Assembly: GCA_014529385.2 (NCBI GenBank)
Contig: CM043947.1
Coordinates: forward strand, 99,482,036 to 99,546,035
Length of the DNA: 64,000 bases
Source of the DNA: Adiantum capillus-veneris
Lineage: Eukaryota; Streptophyta; Polypodiopsida; Polypodiales; Pteridaceae
Reading direction: 5' to 3'
Shown here in pieces: positions 62,952 to 64,000 of the stretch. The notes beneath the pieces are model-generated. The model saw only the letters and a program-made list of their open reading frames with translations. It made no database searches and had not been told where the DNA came from. The position numbers and the translations under genes were made by a program. Position 1 is the first letter of the stretch; the number at the start of each line of letters is the position of its first letter.

Positions 62952-63647
62952 CTACATTATTGTTACCACCTTTCGTCTAGTTCTGTTTTTTCTGGAAAGT
63001 GACTCTTGCAATAGCAATGTGCATAATGCATCAAACTTAACAACTTCTGGATTTCCTTGGGTCATAAGTCTCCAAGTACTAGCAAAAGTCTGGTAAGAAT
63101 CCGACAAAGCATCAAGAGCAGTCTGCACAAGCGAACTGTCAGAAATGACTTCACGTGCAAAAATAAGTTGCTCATTGATATCCTTGACACCAGCAAGGAA
63201 AGTGTCCATGTCATCTTCCTCATGCATAATCTCCAGCTCTTTACGTAGCAATGCAATTTTTGCCTCATTGCGACTTGCATAAAGACCAACTAGAATATCC
63301 CAAGCCTGTTTTGCAGATTTTGCTGAACAAATGTGAGGAGTAATAGTGTGTTTCACAGACAAGGCAATCATTACATGAGCCTGTGTATCTTTAACATCCC
63401 AACGAGCTCGCTTAGCCGTAGGCAAAACATCTCTAAGAGCATCAATTATTGTAGCAAGACCTGCAACATCCTCAACATCACCTGTATCCTCAGAAGCAGG
63501 ATGTACATCAATGCCTTGCACAATGTTCCAAATGCCCTTTGACACAAGAAGATGTTGCATCATATAAGCCCACATAGGGTAATTGTCCCCATCCAATCTC
63601 TCCTCAACAACAAACATCTTGAACACATTTGTGTTTTTGTCAGCCAT
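62952..63647 (-). CDS. Copia gag
   Basis: Start at ATG 63647 (MADKNTNVFKMFVVEERLDG) rather than the in-frame Met at 63710. Carries the copia gag landmarks LDGDNYPMWAYMMQHLL, WDILVGLYASRNEAKIALLRKEL and ALSDSYQTFASTW. Ends at 62952 in a frameshifted tail before the zinc knuckle. It belongs to a different copia lineage from the element at 36090-41606. Confidence 0.9.
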   Translation of the reverse strand: MADKNTNVFKMFVVEERLDGDNYPMWAYMMQHLLVSKGIWNIVQGIDVHPASEDTGDVEDVAGLATIIDALRDVLPTAKRARWDVKDTQAHVMIALSVKHTITPHICSAKSAKQAWDILVGLYASRNEAKIALLRKELEIMHEEDDMDTFLAGVKDINEQLIFAREVISDSSLVQTALDALSDSYQTFASTWRLMTQGNPEVVKFDALCTLLLQESLSRKNRTRRKVVTIM

Positions 63648-64000
63648 GGTAAATGTTCCACCTGATGTGAAAACTACCCAAAAAGAGGAGAAAGAAGGCG
63701 GGAACAACACGTTCTATATAGCACAAACCGTAGAAGACTATAAGGGACCTGTTATGCAAAAAATGGCACTGACAAAATTTCTACACAAAATGACAAGATA
63801 GCTTGCACAATACTGCTTGTAGTGGAAATGGAGGCCGAAATGAGCCCAAATAAAAGCAGAGCATGCTCTACCAACTCTCCCAGAATATCTGTTGACCTAC
63901 TAACGCTCGCCAAAGCTCACAGAAATAGAAGAAACTAAGCAGGCACGTGTTGGAGCTGCTGGCGACTAAGCCACTATAAGAGGAAAATTACAAAATTGCT

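Larger units (their letters stand above)
62038..63710 (-). mobile_element. Truncated Ty1/copia element at the right edge
   Basis: Minus-strand gag, protease and the first part of integrase are present; RT, RNase H and the 3' LTR are missing because the element ends at the gypsy fragment at 62038. The 5' LTR, if present, lies beyond 63710 and was not identified. Confidence 0.85.

Overview
The window is nuclear DNA from a land plant with a large, transposon-rich genome. The evidence is one plant-type split protein phosphatase 2C (PP2C) gene with GT-AG introns, several LTR retrotransposons primed by initiator tRNA-Met (TGGTATCAGAGC), chromodomain-bearing Ty3/gypsy pol genes, Ty1/copia polyproteins and many long CT/GA, CA and AT microsatellites. 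No organellar, bacterial or rRNA sequence was seen. I cannot name the species; a fern or other large-genome plant would fit, but that is inference.

Layout. 1-3925: non-coding repeats (a roughly 0.9 kb diverged direct duplication, long microsatellites, a 42-base G run). 3926-6699: a complete 2.8 kb minus-strand retroelement with 142 bp LTRs, a CCACA target duplication and only a gag-like frame. 7407-15099: a complete plus-strand Ty3/gypsy chromovirus (called C here), disabled by C-to-T type stops, a perfect 187 bp tandem duplication in its protease and about 1.7 kb of foreign sequence before reverse transcriptase. 15100-17383: unassigned DNA, then a CT-rich region that is probably promoter and 5' UTR of the next gene.

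17384-49497: a PP2C gene on the plus strand. Eight exons join in phase into a 424-residue protein with all PP2C motifs and a C-terminal pair of CxxC motifs. Two introns have been inflated by retrotransposons. Intron 4 (5.5 kb) holds a 3.3 kb non-autonomous LTR element (B1) with telomere-like CCCTAA arrays in its LTRs and a cluster of repeated hairpins inside. Intron 6 (24.1 kb) holds a nested stack: an LTR (B2) split by element A, which contains a decayed chromovirus (D) and whose right LTR is split by a Ty1/copia element (36090-41606); then a B-type and an A-type solo LTR at the same TACGT target, a further LTR (E) with a gag fragment, and older remnants. Despite this the coding phase is intact, so the gene is plausibly still spliced and functional.

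49498-64000: 3' UTR, then mostly unassigned DNA with microsatellites, a 108 bp inverted repeat, a 112 bp tandem duplication, a degenerate GCTTCAAAGTGCTTG array, short unrecognised coding-like scraps, an LTR remnant with primer site at 59133-59292, and at the right edge a minus-strand Ty1/copia fragment (gag, protease, part of integrase) fused to a fragment of the C-type gypsy integrase.

The most unusual signals are the hairpin cluster and CCCTAA arrays of the B1 family, a 16-base motif shared by eight LTR copies, an in-place 0.39 kb inversion inside the D pol gene, two solo LTRs stacked on one target with the empty site preserved next door, and a 59 bp duplication across a PP2C splice acceptor.
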